This document shows positions 51,362-62,240 of a stretch of DNA of 64,000 nt, piece by piece (position 1 is the stretch's first letter; each line of letters starts with the position of its first letter). The stretch lies in contig NZ_JACTOJ010000024.1 in assembly GCF_032335695.1 (NCBI RefSeq), positions 1 through 64,000 of the forward strand. The letters run 5' to 3'. The DNA is from JACTOJ01 sp032335695. Lineage in GTDB: Bacteria > Bacillota > Clostridia > Clostridiales > Clostridiaceae. The position numbers and the translations under genes were made by a program. The notes below the pieces were generated by a model. That model saw only the letters and a list, made by a program, of their open reading frames with translations. It did no database searches and was not told where the DNA came from.

Positions 51362-53600
51362 CTAAGGCTTCCTCCTTTTTAGCTTTAGACTTCTTCAATA
51401 GTTTCTCATTGTACTGGTCAATCCATTCATTTAATGTATTTTTTACACTTTTGTCCTTAGCTATTTCTTTATAATTATTAATCTTATATAAATATAACTG
51501 TGAATTCTGCACCTTTTCTAAGCTGCCAATTATTTGCCTGTCATTATTTATATTCAGAGTTATAGTTTCTTTTAGTTTACTTCCGTCTATAGAATCTAGC
51601 GCCATGTATTCATAATTGAAAGACTTTAATACAACCTCTCCACTTTCCTCTGAGCTTAATTCCTTATCCAAGTCTATGCGTGGTAATTTTCTCTTAAAAA
51701 GCATAAGCTTTTTATTTCTAGTTAGAAGATTTACCCTTATATCATCAAATATGCTGCTATTTTCGTCTAAATTGTAAGGTAGTGATGGAACTCTGTCATA
51801 GGTTATATTTAATAGCTGCTTAAAATTCTCCTTATCAATCTCTGTTATCTGAAAAGCGTATTTCCACTGTTTACTAAGCCTTGCTACATGCACAATTTTT
51901 GCTTCAAATACAGAGGAATATCTTTCCGTATTTACTCTAATTTTCACTGTTTCATCATAAGGCATATACTTTGGAAAATTAAGCTTAACGGCTAAACCGC
52001 CTTCTGATACATCTATGGTTTCACATTTTACTTCTTCATTAGCATAAAAAATACTGCAAGGAACCTGAGCTAAAACTCTTTCTGTTTTTCTAAAGGATTT
52101 TCTTCCCAGCATAAAGAATATAGACATCAAAATATTATAAAAATTGGCTACCAGCCAGAATAAAACAACACTATAAGTAGCAGAATTAGTATCAAAAATC
52201 ATTCTCACACAATTTGCAATTCCTATCACTGACAAAACTCCAAAAAGCATATGTGGTATAGCTTTTATCAGCCTATATTTGGTGTCATCTATTTGCCCAT
52301 TATCCTTTCTCGTAACCAAAAAATTATTTTGAGATATTCCGAAGGTCTCTAGTATTATAGGTACTATAAGAAATGGAAATAAAATAGTTTCATATATGTT
52401 AGTCCATTTGGTAGTCCTTATATTATTAGACAGCTTTTTAAGCTCCATATTGCTCAAATAATACATAGGAAGCCAGAACATAAGAACCTGAGGTAAATCA
52501 CAATTAACAACTACAATTCCAAACACTGCAAATAAAATAGGTGCCATAATATACACAAATCTTTTAATTCCTGAATACCAGTAAGAAATAGCTGACATAT
52601 AGCTAAGCTTTTGGCTGAAGCTTAAACCTTTCCTAAAAAGTATATTTAATCTTCTTCCTGTCTGTATGCAGCCTCTTGCCCACCTCTGACGCTGTTTTAT
52701 AAGGCTCATCAGATCAGAAGGCGCCATTCCTGATGCGTGAACCTCTCCTATTGCAAAACATTTATAGCCTTTACTTTGGATTATTAATCCTGTAGCAAAA
52801 TCCTCTGTGATAGCCTTTGTATAATATCCACCTGCATCCTCAAGAGCTTTTCTTGCTATAACAGTATTGGTGCCGCCATATATAATTGAGTTATTTTTGT
52901 TTTTAGAGATTTGAACATCTCTATAAAAATAATCCTGCTCGTTTGGAATCCTCTCCTCAGAAAAAAGATAGTACTGAAATAAATCCGTATTATAAAAGCT
53001 TTGAGGAGTCTGAACAAATCCAACTTTTTCACTGCCTATGAAATATGGAACGGTAGACATTAAAAAATCATGCATAGGAATCATATCTGCATCAAAATTT
53101 GCAATTAATGAAGAGCTTGAATTAGCAAGTGCATTATTGAGGTTTCCTGCCTTTGCGCCTGCTCTCTCTTGACGAGTTATATAATTTATGTTCATTTCCT
53201 CTGCCAGCTTTTTCATTTCTTCTCTGTTACCGTCATCGCACAAATATATATGAACCTTTTTCTTATCAGGATACTCCATATTTTTGCACCCATTTATGGT
53301 TTTAAAAAGCAGTTCCTTAGATTCATTATAAGTAGTAATAAAAACATCTATATCTGGGAATAAATTTTTATCATCAATCATGGGAAGCTTCGGATGTTGT
53401 ATGTCATACATGTTGTAATAGTGAACCGCAGCTTCAAACATGCCTATAATTTCCACGGCCAAAAGAGTAATTGCAGCAACAATAGATATGATTCCTGATT
53501 TTGTAGGAATGGTGAAAAAAATTCTCCATATTAAATAAATAATATTTGCTATAACAGTAGCTGCCATCAATAAATAATTTCTTATTTTCTTGAATTTCAT
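51333..53600 (-). CDS. bcsA: cellulose synthase catalytic subunit with PilZ domain (BcsA)
   Basis: 755 residues. GT2 core motifs: VFITTYNE, YLCDDGNRE, NFDADMIP (DxD), AITEDFATGL (TED) and KQRQRWARG (Q-x-x-R-W). Membrane helices flank the core. At about 535-640 comes a PilZ domain: FRKTERVLAQVP (R-x3-R) and DVSEGGLAV (D-x-S-x-x-G), which binds c-di-GMP. Synthesises beta-1,4-glucan from UDP-glucose. ATG 53600 (RBS AAAGAGGTG) is taken; an earlier TTG is possible. The C-terminal ~120 residues are extra. Confidence 0.92.
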   Translation of the reverse strand: MKFKKIRNYLLMAATVIANIIYLIWRIFFTIPTKSGIISIVAAITLLAVEIIGMFEAAVHYYNMYDIQHPKLPMIDDKNLFPDIDVFITTYNESKELLFKTINGCKNMEYPDKKKVHIYLCDDGNREEMKKLAEEMNINYITRQERAGAKAGNLNNALANSSSSLIANFDADMIPMHDFLMSTVPYFIGSEKVGFVQTPQSFYNTDLFQYYLFSEERIPNEQDYFYRDVQISKNKNNSIIYGGTNTVIARKALEDAGGYYTKAITEDFATGLIIQSKGYKCFAIGEVHASGMAPSDLMSLIKQRQRWARGCIQTGRRLNILFRKGLSFSQKLSYMSAISYWYSGIKRFVYIMAPILFAVFGIVVVNCDLPQVLMFWLPMYYLSNMELKKLSNNIRTTKWTNIYETILFPFLIVPIILETFGISQNNFLVTRKDNGQIDDTKYRLIKAIPHMLFGVLSVIGIANCVRMIFDTNSATYSVVLFWLVANFYNILMSIFFMLGRKSFRKTERVLAQVPCSIFYANEEVKCETIDVSEGGLAVKLNFPKYMPYDETVKIRVNTERYSSVFEAKIVHVARLSKQWKYAFQITEIDKENFKQLLNITYDRVPSLPYNLDENSSIFDDIRVNLLTRNKKLMLFKRKLPRIDLDKELSSEESGEVVLKSFNYEYMALDSIDGSKLKETITLNINNDRQIIGSLEKVQNSQLYLYKINNYKEIAKDKSVKNTLNEWIDQYNEKLLKKSKAKKEEALDEINEMDFL

Positions 53601-53726
53601 AAATTCACCTCTTTTTGCCAATGATAATAATTAATAAGCATTGATTATTATGCCATATTTCTTATTATTCTATAGCATTTTATCAACAATTTCTAACAAA
53701 ATTCTAATAAATTTGTTTTAATAACA

Positions 53727-53755
53727 AAAAAACACTCAAAATTTGAGTGTTTTCC
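53727..53755 (-). terminator. terminator of addBA
   Basis: AAAACACTCA / TTGAGTGTTTT with a short AAA loop, 37 bp after the addA stop on the minus strand; T-rich flanks allow function in either direction. Confidence 0.75.
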
Positions 53756-53791
53756 TATGTATTCACATTTTTTATTTAAATATATTTAATT

Positions 53792-56700
53792 TTATTCTTC
53801 CATATCTATAGCTTGATCATTATAAAAAAGATAAAGATATTTATCCTTAATCTTTTTTCCTGTAATTTTTTCTAAGGTCTCACTATAATATTTTATCTGG
53901 ACTGTATATCTCTCCTTTATAGGTTCCGTTCCATCTTCCCCCACGTAATCTGTCTTATAGTCCAGAAGTACTATGCCATCCTCTTCTTCAAAATAGCAAT
54001 CTATTACTCCCTGAAGTCTTACCATTTCCTTATCATAAATCTCTTTTGGAAGGCTCTCATTTACTGTAGTAGCAGGAATTTCAACATAGAAAGGCACTTC
54101 TCTTCTTAAGGTTCTGCCATCCTCATAGGCTTTAAGCATTCTTATTCCTAAATCGCTTTTGAAAAACTTATAGATTTTATATGGGTTCACTGCAGAAGCT
54201 TCTTTCTCTGTTATAAAGGCTTTTTCCACCATAAGCCTTATTTGCTGGTGAATCTCTTCAGAGCTTTGTATTTTACTTAAATCTACATGCTGCATTACAA
54301 AATGTGTTATAGTTCCTCTTTCTGATGGAGAAAGTCCTTTTTCCTCTTTCAGAAAATCCGGCTTTTTAACTTCCTGAGTTTTATATAAGCTTACCACCAT
54401 GCCATCCTCCAAATCTTCCATAGCAGCTCTTTTAAGCTCAGATACACTGACGTTTGCGGATATCTTTGAAGCATCTATATATTTATATTTGAAGCTTAAT
54501 CTTCTTTCTATCTCTTTTTCATATCTGCTTTCTAAGCTTTCTTCGAATAAATTATCCCCAGCCTCCAGACTTTCCTCCACAGCTTCATTTTTTTTATCCA
54601 CAAGCACATCTTTTTTGCTCCATAGCTTTACCTCCCAGCAAGATGCATCCTCTACTGCAGCTACATATTTTTCAGCAGCCTTTCTTATGGCTTCTCCATC
54701 CCTATGCCTTACTACAGCGGTGGCAATCCAATCCAAAAAGCTCTTTCCCTTAAGCACTTGGTAATCCGGAACCTTTAAAGAGTCTGAGCTTGCAAGGCTG
54801 CACCATCTTTTAACAGAAGCTTCTATGTTACCAACAGAACCAGTGATTATCAGCTTTTCTTTAGCTCTTGTGAAGGCAACATAAAGAATTCTCATTTCCT
54901 CTGAAAGATTCTCCAGCTTAAATTTTTTCTTCATGGCTATCTTTTTAATGGTTGGAAAAGTAAGCCTCTTCTCATAATCCACGTAATCAGGACCATAACC
55001 TAGCTCCTCATGAAATAATATCCTTCTGTTTAAATCCATAAGGTTAAACTGTTTTCCAGTACCAGCCAGTATCACCACGGGAAATTCAAGGCCTTTGCTC
55101 TTATGAATGCTCATTATTCTAACTACATCCTCATTCTCACCAAGAATCTTAGCGCTTCCAAAATCTCCGCTGCTGCTTCTAAGCCTATTTATGAAATTAA
55201 TAAAATTGAAGAGTCCTCTAAAGCTTGTAGCTTCATATTGTTTAGCTCTCTGGAAAAGTATTTTTAAATTAGCCTGCCTCTGAAGGCCGTTAGCCATAGC
55301 TCCAACATAGCCATAATAGGAAGTATCTGTGTAAATATACCATATGAATTCATCCAGCGGCATATGTATATGCTTATCTCTCCACCTATTTATGCATTCT
55401 ATAAAATAAATGCTTTTTTCTTTAAGATTTTCTTTATGAATTTTAATTCTATCTAGAAGGCTTACAGATATCTCAGGCTCTTCTTCAACTAAAGCCCTTA
55501 TATTTTCATATATATACCTTCCCTTTGCTATGAGTCTTACATCTATAAGCTCCTCAGGAGTGAAGCCAAAAATTGGAGACCTAAGCACTGCCAGCATTGG
55601 CACATCCTGATAAGGGTTATCTATTATCTGAAGCAGAGACATCATGGTACGTATCTCCACCGTCTGAAAATACCCTGAGTTAGAATCAGCATATACTGGT
55701 ATACCTTCAATATTAAGCTCCTCAGTGAATACTGGGGCCCAATTAGAGGTAGCTCTCATAAGTATAACTATATCCTTATACATTACTTTTCTATACTGCT
55801 TTATTTCCTTGTCATATACCTGAAAGACTCTGCCCTCCTCATCAGAATTCATAAGCTCCTTAATCCTTTTTGCCACCAGCCTTGCCTCTAGCTGAACATT
55901 ATCCAGCTCCTGTTCATCCATAGGCATATCCAGCTCAGGAATAATTTCCTCCGTATCCTCTTCTTCCTTTTCCTCTTCTTCACTGCCGCTTCTATCCAGT
56001 ATGTGAAGCTCTAAAGCCCCGCCTACTACAGAGCCTTCCTCTGGCTCTTCAAAAACGGCTCCTTGATTCAAGGCTTCTCTATCAGTGTAGTCAAGCTCTC
56101 CTACTGTTTCAGACATAAGCTGCTTAAACACATAGTTTACACCGTTTATTACCTCTAATCTGCTTCTGAAATTTTTAAACAGAAGTATCTTTTGATTAGT
56201 ACCTTCTTCCTTATAATTATTATATTTATCTAGGAAAAGCTCCGGCTTTGCCTGCCTGAATCTATATATGCTCTGCTTAACATCTCCAACCATGAATACA
56301 TTAGGATTAGCTTCAAATTTTCTTGAAACCATGTTTATTATAGTTTCCTGCACATTATTGCTGTCCTGATATTCATCCACCAGAACTTCCTCAAATTTAT
56401 CTCTAAGAACCAGAGCTACGGAGGAAGGCTTTATTTGTTCCTCTACCTCTTCACTTAATATGGATAGGCAGAAATGCTCCAAATCATTAAAATCCAAGAT
56501 TCCTCTGTCCCTTTTCTTTGAAGAATATCTCTCATCAAATTCTATTACTATATCCGAAAGTGCCTTCATTACAGGATACATGAAGCTTATAGCCTCAAGA
56601 GCCCTCTCTGGAGATACATTGAATATTTCTCCTCTTATGCTCTTAATTTTATCCTTTGCCTCATCTCTAAGCTTTTTAACCTGCTCCTGTACATCCTTAT

Positions 56701-57574
56701 CCGCATCCTTTTTTGCTCTTTTAATAGTAGCAAAATCAGAATTTCTAAAGGCTTCATAAGCAGCTTCAAAGCCTCCCCCCAAAGAAGCTATAAGATTTTC
56801 TATTATTATCATATCTCCTCTTAAGGTTTCTAAATATGGCTCAAGCCCTGGTGAATCCTCTGCCAGCTTTATGCCCTCAGCAATATTTTCTCCGCTGCTG
56901 AAAACATCTATTTTAATGCTTTCAAGAAGAAGCTTTCCCCAAGGAGTAGAGGTTATATCCAAGCTTTCAGCCTCCTTAAACTCCTCCGCTTTTTCCTTAA
57001 GCCATCTATGAGGCCAAGGACCGCTCATAGAGAAGCTGTATAAGCTGTTTATGAGTTCAGTTAATGGAGCATCATCCTTTGAGCCTCCAAAACATTCCAC
57101 AAGCCTTAGGAAACTTTCCTCTCCATCTTCATACTTATCCTCCATAAGATCCTGAAGCACTTCTTGCTTTAATAAAACCGCCTCTGTATCATCACTTATT
57201 CTAAAATTAGGATCTAAATCTATATGATGAAAATTGTTTTTTATAACATCTAGGCAAAAAGAATGCATTGTGGTTATATTAGACCTGTTTAAAAGAGTAA
57301 GCTGCCTCTGCAAAACCTTAGAATTTGGATGCACATCCAGCTCTCTTGAAATAGCATCACCTATCCTCTCCCTCATTTCTGCCGCTGCAGCATTAGTGAA
57401 GGTAACTACTAAAAGCCTATCTATGTCCACAGGATTCTCCTCAGAGGTTATTATTTTTATTATTCTTTCTACTAATACCGCTGTCTTTCCAGAACCTGCA
57501 GCTGCTGCCACCAGAAGATTTCCTCCCCTTGTATCAATAGCCTTTTGCTGCTCAGGAGTCCATTTATTCCCCAT
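53792..57574 (-). CDS. addA: ATP-dependent helicase/nuclease subunit A
   Basis: 1260 residues. UvrD-type helicase with Walker A VAAAAGSGKTAVLVERI near the N-terminus, VDEYQDSNN (Walker B), GDVKQSIYRFRQAKPELF, and MSIHKSKGLEFPVVI (motif V). The C-terminal RecB-like nuclease is seen in GVIDCYFEEEDGIVLLDYKTDYV. With AddB it resects double-strand breaks for RecA loading. It overlaps addB's end by 11 bp. Confidence 0.95.
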   Translation of the reverse strand: MGNKWTPEQQKAIDTRGGNLLVAAAAGSGKTAVLVERIIKIITSEENPVDIDRLLVVTFTNAAAAEMRERIGDAISRELDVHPNSKVLQRQLTLLNRSNITTMHSFCLDVIKNNFHHIDLDPNFRISDDTEAVLLKQEVLQDLMEDKYEDGEESFLRLVECFGGSKDDAPLTELINSLYSFSMSGPWPHRWLKEKAEEFKEAESLDITSTPWGKLLLESIKIDVFSSGENIAEGIKLAEDSPGLEPYLETLRGDMIIIENLIASLGGGFEAAYEAFRNSDFATIKRAKKDADKDVQEQVKKLRDEAKDKIKSIRGEIFNVSPERALEAISFMYPVMKALSDIVIEFDERYSSKKRDRGILDFNDLEHFCLSILSEEVEEQIKPSSVALVLRDKFEEVLVDEYQDSNNVQETIINMVSRKFEANPNVFMVGDVKQSIYRFRQAKPELFLDKYNNYKEEGTNQKILLFKNFRSRLEVINGVNYVFKQLMSETVGELDYTDREALNQGAVFEEPEEGSVVGGALELHILDRSGSEEEEKEEEDTEEIIPELDMPMDEQELDNVQLEARLVAKRIKELMNSDEEGRVFQVYDKEIKQYRKVMYKDIVILMRATSNWAPVFTEELNIEGIPVYADSNSGYFQTVEIRTMMSLLQIIDNPYQDVPMLAVLRSPIFGFTPEELIDVRLIAKGRYIYENIRALVEEEPEISVSLLDRIKIHKENLKEKSIYFIECINRWRDKHIHMPLDEFIWYIYTDTSYYGYVGAMANGLQRQANLKILFQRAKQYEATSFRGLFNFINFINRLRSSSGDFGSAKILGENEDVVRIMSIHKSKGLEFPVVILAGTGKQFNLMDLNRRILFHEELGYGPDYVDYEKRLTFPTIKKIAMKKKFKLENLSEEMRILYVAFTRAKEKLIITGSVGNIEASVKRWCSLASSDSLKVPDYQVLKGKSFLDWIATAVVRHRDGEAIRKAAEKYVAAVEDASCWEVKLWSKKDVLVDKKNEAVEESLEAGDNLFEESLESRYEKEIERRLSFKYKYIDASKISANVSVSELKRAAMEDLEDGMVVSLYKTQEVKKPDFLKEEKGLSPSERGTITHFVMQHVDLSKIQSSEEIHQQIRLMVEKAFITEKEASAVNPYKIYKFFKSDLGIRMLKAYEDGRTLRREVPFYVEIPATTVNESLPKEIYDKEMVRLQGVIDCYFEEEDGIVLLDYKTDYVGEDGTEPIKERYTVQIKYYSETLEKITGKKIKDKYLYLFYNDQAIDMEE

Positions 57575-60500
57575 GATTTTCTTCCTCCTCCCCTTCCGCT
57601 TCCCTTGTCATAAGCTGCCACAATTCCTTATCGCTTTTCTTGTTAACATATCTGTATTTGTTATTATTCATAGAAGGATCAAACTGACATATAGCCGCGA
57701 AAGAGCAATAAGCGCAAGCAGTAAAATTCTTTTCCTTGGTAGGCTTTATATCTATATTTCCGCTTATTATATCCTCACAGAGACTAGCCAAAGTATCCCT
57801 TACATATTTTCTTAAGATGTCAAACTGCTCCATGGTTATGGTGGATGGAGTGCTTCCCAAGGTATCTCCTGCGTTCATTCTGGCAGGTATTATTAAGGAA
57901 AAGCCACTCATTTTATTATCCATATTTTTTACTACCTTAGCATCTTTAAGCAAAAGGCCGCTCATTTTAAGCTTTTTAAGAATCTCTTTCTCTATGTCTT
58001 CATCCGTCATGTCAGGTGATCCCATAATCATTGGATCATCTACCTTAAAGTATAAAACAGCTCCTGGAAGCGACTGTTTTTCTACATATTTATTAGAGTT
58101 AGTTATAAGAGCATCTAAATATACTAAAAGCTGAAGCTGAAGACCATAGTAAACCTGGGAAAGAGAGAATTTCTTAGCTCCAGATTTGTAATCCACAACT
58201 CTGAAATACACTTCTCCATCCATATCCATGGAATCTACCCTGTCTATTCTTCCTCTTAAAAGTACATCATCTCCACTTGGAAGCTTAAGCTTTATAGGAG
58301 GAAGATCCCCACCCTTTCCAAATATCAATTCATTGGCTAAAGGCTCAAAGCTGCTTCTCTTTATGTGCTCTACCATAACATTAACAGACCTTGTGAGTAT
58401 CCTCTTAAGCTTGTGAGTCACATTCTTATATCTGGCAGAACTGTTTAATATAAAATTGTTCTTCATATTAAGTTCATTATCCACCAAAAGCTCCACCGTA
58501 TTTTCGCACCAAGCTTTATCAATATCCTTCCACTCCATGCCTTCCAGCTTAACTGTGTCCGTAAACTTATCCAATATATTATGTATAAAGCTGCCAAAGT
58601 CAGGAGATGAGAATTCATACACCTTCCTATCTTTCGCCTCTAATCCATATTTTAGATAATAGGCAAAGGGGCACTGTGCATATTGCTCAAGCCTTGAAAC
58701 ACTTAAATATAGAGGGGCTCCATATAGTTTTCTTATTTTATCGCTGCTTACCTTCTCTGGCACATTGCTGTATTTAAGTCCTTCAAAGATTCTAGAAGCT
58801 TTCATCTTCCATTCCTTTTGGCTGTCGAACCAGTTGTAGGCAGCTCCCCATATTTCCTCCTGCACCTCTTCTCCATCCTGCTGCTTTCTAACCGCAGCTA
58901 TAAGTCTGTTGAAAGTAGGCTCTGGAACAGATATGTGGTCCAGCTTATCTTTGCTTATGGCTAAAAGCTCACTATCTTCCTGAAGCCTGGGAAAAAGCTT
59001 CTTAAGCTTTGAAACTACTATGGAAGGTCTCAAGGTTTTTCCTTCAAAATCAGATATAGGATAGGAAAGCATCATAAACTCTGAAGCTGTAGTAAGTGTA
59101 GTATATACTAAATACTGCTCTTCAAAGGACTGAGTCTTAGTATCTGCCGCCAGCTCCACACCTTTTTCCTTCAATATATTCCTATCCTTATCCGATAGTA
59201 TTCCCTCTTCTCTGGAAGCTCTAGGAAATACTCCATCATTAACTCCAATTATGTAAAGAGCCTTTACATCCTGGCTTCTTATTCTTGCTATGTCACCTAT
59301 CATGACCTCATCCAAGGATACGGGTATAAGTCCCATTTCATGCTTTTCAAAGCCCACAGATATCATCTTCATAAACTTATCCAGGCTTACCTTTTCCTCT
59401 CCCATAACCTCTACTATCTGATTAAAGATTCCCATAACTATATCAGTGATTTGCTCATATTCTCTTGAAAGCTCCACTTCTCCTCTTTCTCTGAATTCAT
59501 CTGACCAGCTTTCAATCTTTTCTAGGGCACCTATTTCTAGCATAAAATCATATAGAGCTATGCACATATTCCTTATGGTTCCATCACCCTTTATATTGCT
59601 TTGCAGCCTGCTTATAGGCTCCACTATCTTCTCCTTTGTATTATTTATCCTCTCTAGAATTTCACTTTCATAGATACCTACTTCATCGTTATCTTCCCCA
59701 TAGTTTAACTTATAGTTCCATCTCTCTTCTTCCGTCCATCTCTTACCTTTTATGCCGTTAGCCAGCACATAATTTTCTATCAAATCTATGTCCTCTCTAG
59801 CTATGTCTGTGAGTCCTGTTTTTAAATATCTAAATACAGCTTCATAAGACCAACTTCGAGTAAATATTTCAAATATGGAGCTTATCATTATGACTAAAGG
59901 ATTGGAGGTAACCTGCCTCTTCATATCCATGAAATAAGGTATACGGTATTGATTAAATATGGCAGCTATTATTCTTTCATAGCTGTTTAAATCTCTGCAA
60001 ACCACTGCTATATCTCTGTACCTATAATTATTGTCTCTAACCATTTTTACGATATCCTTGGCTGCCTGCTCTATTTCCTCATAGCTGTTCTGAGCTTTAT
60101 ATAATCTCAGCTTTTCAGTTTCAGCTTTATAGTATTTAAATGGAAAGGAAAAGAAATGTGCTTCAAGATGCTGAAGCTCGCTGCTGATTTTATACCTAGG
60201 AGCACATTCCTTATTTAAGTCCACCGGATTATCATAGGAGATATTATTATCTGCTGCCAGCCTTAAAAGCTTCTTTTCCGTATTCTTAACTACAGAAAAT
60301 ACATCTGTATTATCATAGGTTCCTTCTAATCTATCGCAGCATAAAGCCACATTAACTCTTCTGCATTTTTTCATCAGTTTTTCTATAACCGCATACTGCT
60401 GAGGAGTAAAGGTAGAAAATTCATCTATCCAAATTTCAGCCCCATCAAAAATATGGCAGCTATCTATTTTTTCTGACAATAAATTCAGCTCATCCTCTCC

Positions 60501-61025
60501 ATCCATATAATCCTTATGCAGTGCATTATCAAATACCTCATATATGTATTTTAAATCGGTGAGTTTATATTTTAATTCATCATCCTGCAAGTCGCTCATA
60601 GTGTCTCCCAGCATTTCCGGGGAAATTTTGTATCTTTTAAATTCCTTTATGGTTTCTGCAACTACGTCTATAAAACCCTGCTGCCTGCTGGCCTTGTTAA
60701 ATATCTTAAGCTCATCCTTTATCTCATCTATGATGTTATATAGAAGCATGTTCTTTCCTGCTTCATCTATCCTTTTTAGGGTTACTCCTCCCACCTCATT
60801 AAAGACTCTGTGACACATTCTCTTAAAGCTCAGAACCTCAGCTTCTATGATTCCGGCGGCCCCTACAGTTCTTAGAAGATTTCTTTCAGCTTGGAAGGAA
60901 TACTGCTCTGGTACAAGCATTACTAGTTTTTCTTTATCTTTTTTATCTATATGACCTTTTATATCTTCAAGACAGAAATGGCTCTTACCGCATCCCCCTC
61001 TGCCGTATATAAATCTAAGGCTCAT
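57564..61025 (-). CDS. addB: ATP-dependent helicase/nuclease subunit B
   Basis: 1153 residues. The P-loop GRGGCGKSHFC is at the N-terminus. The nuclease half holds the four-Cys iron-sulfur cluster: one Cys in YAQCPFAYYLKYGL (about 785) and three in ACAYCSFAAICQF (about 1102-1111). RVVDYKSG and ALYDFM-type blocks match AddB. RBS AGGTGGTGAC. First gene of addB-addA. Confidence 0.95.
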   Translation of the reverse strand: MSLRFIYGRGGCGKSHFCLEDIKGHIDKKDKEKLVMLVPEQYSFQAERNLLRTVGAAGIIEAEVLSFKRMCHRVFNEVGGVTLKRIDEAGKNMLLYNIIDEIKDELKIFNKASRQQGFIDVVAETIKEFKRYKISPEMLGDTMSDLQDDELKYKLTDLKYIYEVFDNALHKDYMDGEDELNLLSEKIDSCHIFDGAEIWIDEFSTFTPQQYAVIEKLMKKCRRVNVALCCDRLEGTYDNTDVFSVVKNTEKKLLRLAADNNISYDNPVDLNKECAPRYKISSELQHLEAHFFSFPFKYYKAETEKLRLYKAQNSYEEIEQAAKDIVKMVRDNNYRYRDIAVVCRDLNSYERIIAAIFNQYRIPYFMDMKRQVTSNPLVIMISSIFEIFTRSWSYEAVFRYLKTGLTDIAREDIDLIENYVLANGIKGKRWTEEERWNYKLNYGEDNDEVGIYESEILERINNTKEKIVEPISRLQSNIKGDGTIRNMCIALYDFMLEIGALEKIESWSDEFRERGEVELSREYEQITDIVMGIFNQIVEVMGEEKVSLDKFMKMISVGFEKHEMGLIPVSLDEVMIGDIARIRSQDVKALYIIGVNDGVFPRASREEGILSDKDRNILKEKGVELAADTKTQSFEEQYLVYTTLTTASEFMMLSYPISDFEGKTLRPSIVVSKLKKLFPRLQEDSELLAISKDKLDHISVPEPTFNRLIAAVRKQQDGEEVQEEIWGAAYNWFDSQKEWKMKASRIFEGLKYSNVPEKVSSDKIRKLYGAPLYLSVSRLEQYAQCPFAYYLKYGLEAKDRKVYEFSSPDFGSFIHNILDKFTDTVKLEGMEWKDIDKAWCENTVELLVDNELNMKNNFILNSSARYKNVTHKLKRILTRSVNVMVEHIKRSSFEPLANELIFGKGGDLPPIKLKLPSGDDVLLRGRIDRVDSMDMDGEVYFRVVDYKSGAKKFSLSQVYYGLQLQLLVYLDALITNSNKYVEKQSLPGAVLYFKVDDPMIMGSPDMTDEDIEKEILKKLKMSGLLLKDAKVVKNMDNKMSGFSLIIPARMNAGDTLGSTPSTITMEQFDILRKYVRDTLASLCEDIISGNIDIKPTKEKNFTACAYCSFAAICQFDPSMNNNKYRYVNKKSDKELWQLMTREAEGEEEENHGE

Positions 61026-61117
61026 AATGTCACCACCTATTAATTAATATCCTGCTTATAATTATAGCCTAACAAATTGTGTATATAAACAAGAGCCTAA
61101 AAAAATAGCCTACTAAA

Positions 61118-62089
61118 TTAATAAGCTATAGTAAATTCATTTATAAACCCCGAAGCTTCATAAAAAGCTTCACTAATTTTTTTAGTTGAAAAATCGTAGT
61201 AAAATACAGCATTGCTTCTAACTATCTGCTGTGCATTCTCATCAATTATCTTAAATTCTTTATTACTTCCCAAAAAGTAAAAGCCCTTTTCCTTTGGAGA
61301 GAATAAAGCCTTTGATATTTTCAATGAATTTGTTGATTCTAAAACTACTGACTGCTGCCTTTTTTCAAAATCTATTAAATAAATTTTATAATCAAAGGGA
61401 CCAAAAGAAACTGAAACTAAGGCTCTACTTCCGTCTTTAGAAACTGAGCTTCTTTTTATAAAACCCTTAATTTCAAATAATTCTTTTTCCTTTTCACCTT
61501 CTTCATTGTACTGGACTATTTTATGAGTTGGAAGCTTTGATAGGTTAGCTTCAAGCAATTCCTTTTTTGATCTCTCTATGGTATATAGCTTGTGATTAAA
61601 ACTATTGTATTGAAGGTGGTATATATCTGAATCCAACTCCTCTTCATTGCATATCTTTATGCTATTTGAGGGCAACTTTAAAATAGCCAAATTGTTGTTT
61701 TTATGTTTCTTCTCTCTGCATCTTAAAAATATTTTATCTCTCCCTATATCAAATATATCTACTTTTAAATCCTTAGTGACTTTAGATATCCTTGAACTCG
61801 CTATATCAAATTTATACAATTCATTCTGTTTATCATCTCCTTTGTGAGTAAAATAAAGAGTTTTACAGTCCTTTGTTATCTTTCCACATGAATAATCATT
61901 ATCAGCTTTTTTATAAATTTCCTTATATTTTTTATTAATCAAATTATATTTATAATAATGAGTAACTCTTCCCTCATTTAAAACTATTGTCATGATGCCA
62001 TAAGCTTCTTCCTCTTTGATATACGAAAAACTGGTAAATATGGATAAATTAAAAATTACAATTACGGTTAATAATAAAATTCTCTTCAT
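61118..62089 (-). CDS. exported beta-propeller-like hypothetical protein
   Basis: 323 residues, signal peptide (about 1-22). It carries repeated strands of the TolB/WD40-like kind (KTLYFTHKGDDKQNELYKFDI, DGSRALVSVSFGPFDYKIYLIDF, KGFYFLGSNKEFKII). No catalytic motif seen; function unknown. Upstream promoter region is shared with the divergent membrane-protein gene. Confidence 0.6.
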   Translation of the reverse strand: MKRILLLTVIVIFNLSIFTSFSYIKEEEAYGIMTIVLNEGRVTHYYKYNLINKKYKEIYKKADNDYSCGKITKDCKTLYFTHKGDDKQNELYKFDIASSRISKVTKDLKVDIFDIGRDKIFLRCREKKHKNNNLAILKLPSNSIKICNEEELDSDIYHLQYNSFNHKLYTIERSKKELLEANLSKLPTHKIVQYNEEGEKEKELFEIKGFIKRSSVSKDGSRALVSVSFGPFDYKIYLIDFEKRQQSVVLESTNSLKISKALFSPKEKGFYFLGSNKEFKIIDENAQQIVRSNAVFYYDFSTKKISEAFYEASGFINEFTIAY

Positions 62090-62178
62090 TCACATCTATT
62101 CCTCCCCATTTCAATTTTACATATTGTTTTCTAAAGATTAAAAAATTATGATTTTATATTCCTTGGCTATTATGGTTG

Positions 62179-62207
62179 TTGTAGTAAAATAACTGGGATG
62201 TTATAAT
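62179..62207 (+). promoter_or_regulatory. sigma-A promoter of the membrane-protein gene
   Basis: TTGTAG (62179-62184), 17-bp spacer, TATAAT (62202-62207), 34 bp before the ATG. Confidence 0.6.
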
Positions 62208-62240
62208 TTAACTATAATTTTTTAGGAAGGAAGCTTGCTT

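Noticed and set aside
53169..60813. Plus-strand ORFs antisense to bcsA and addAB
   Set aside because: They mirror codon periodicity of the real genes, have Ser/Leu-rich low-complexity products and lack ribosome binding sites.
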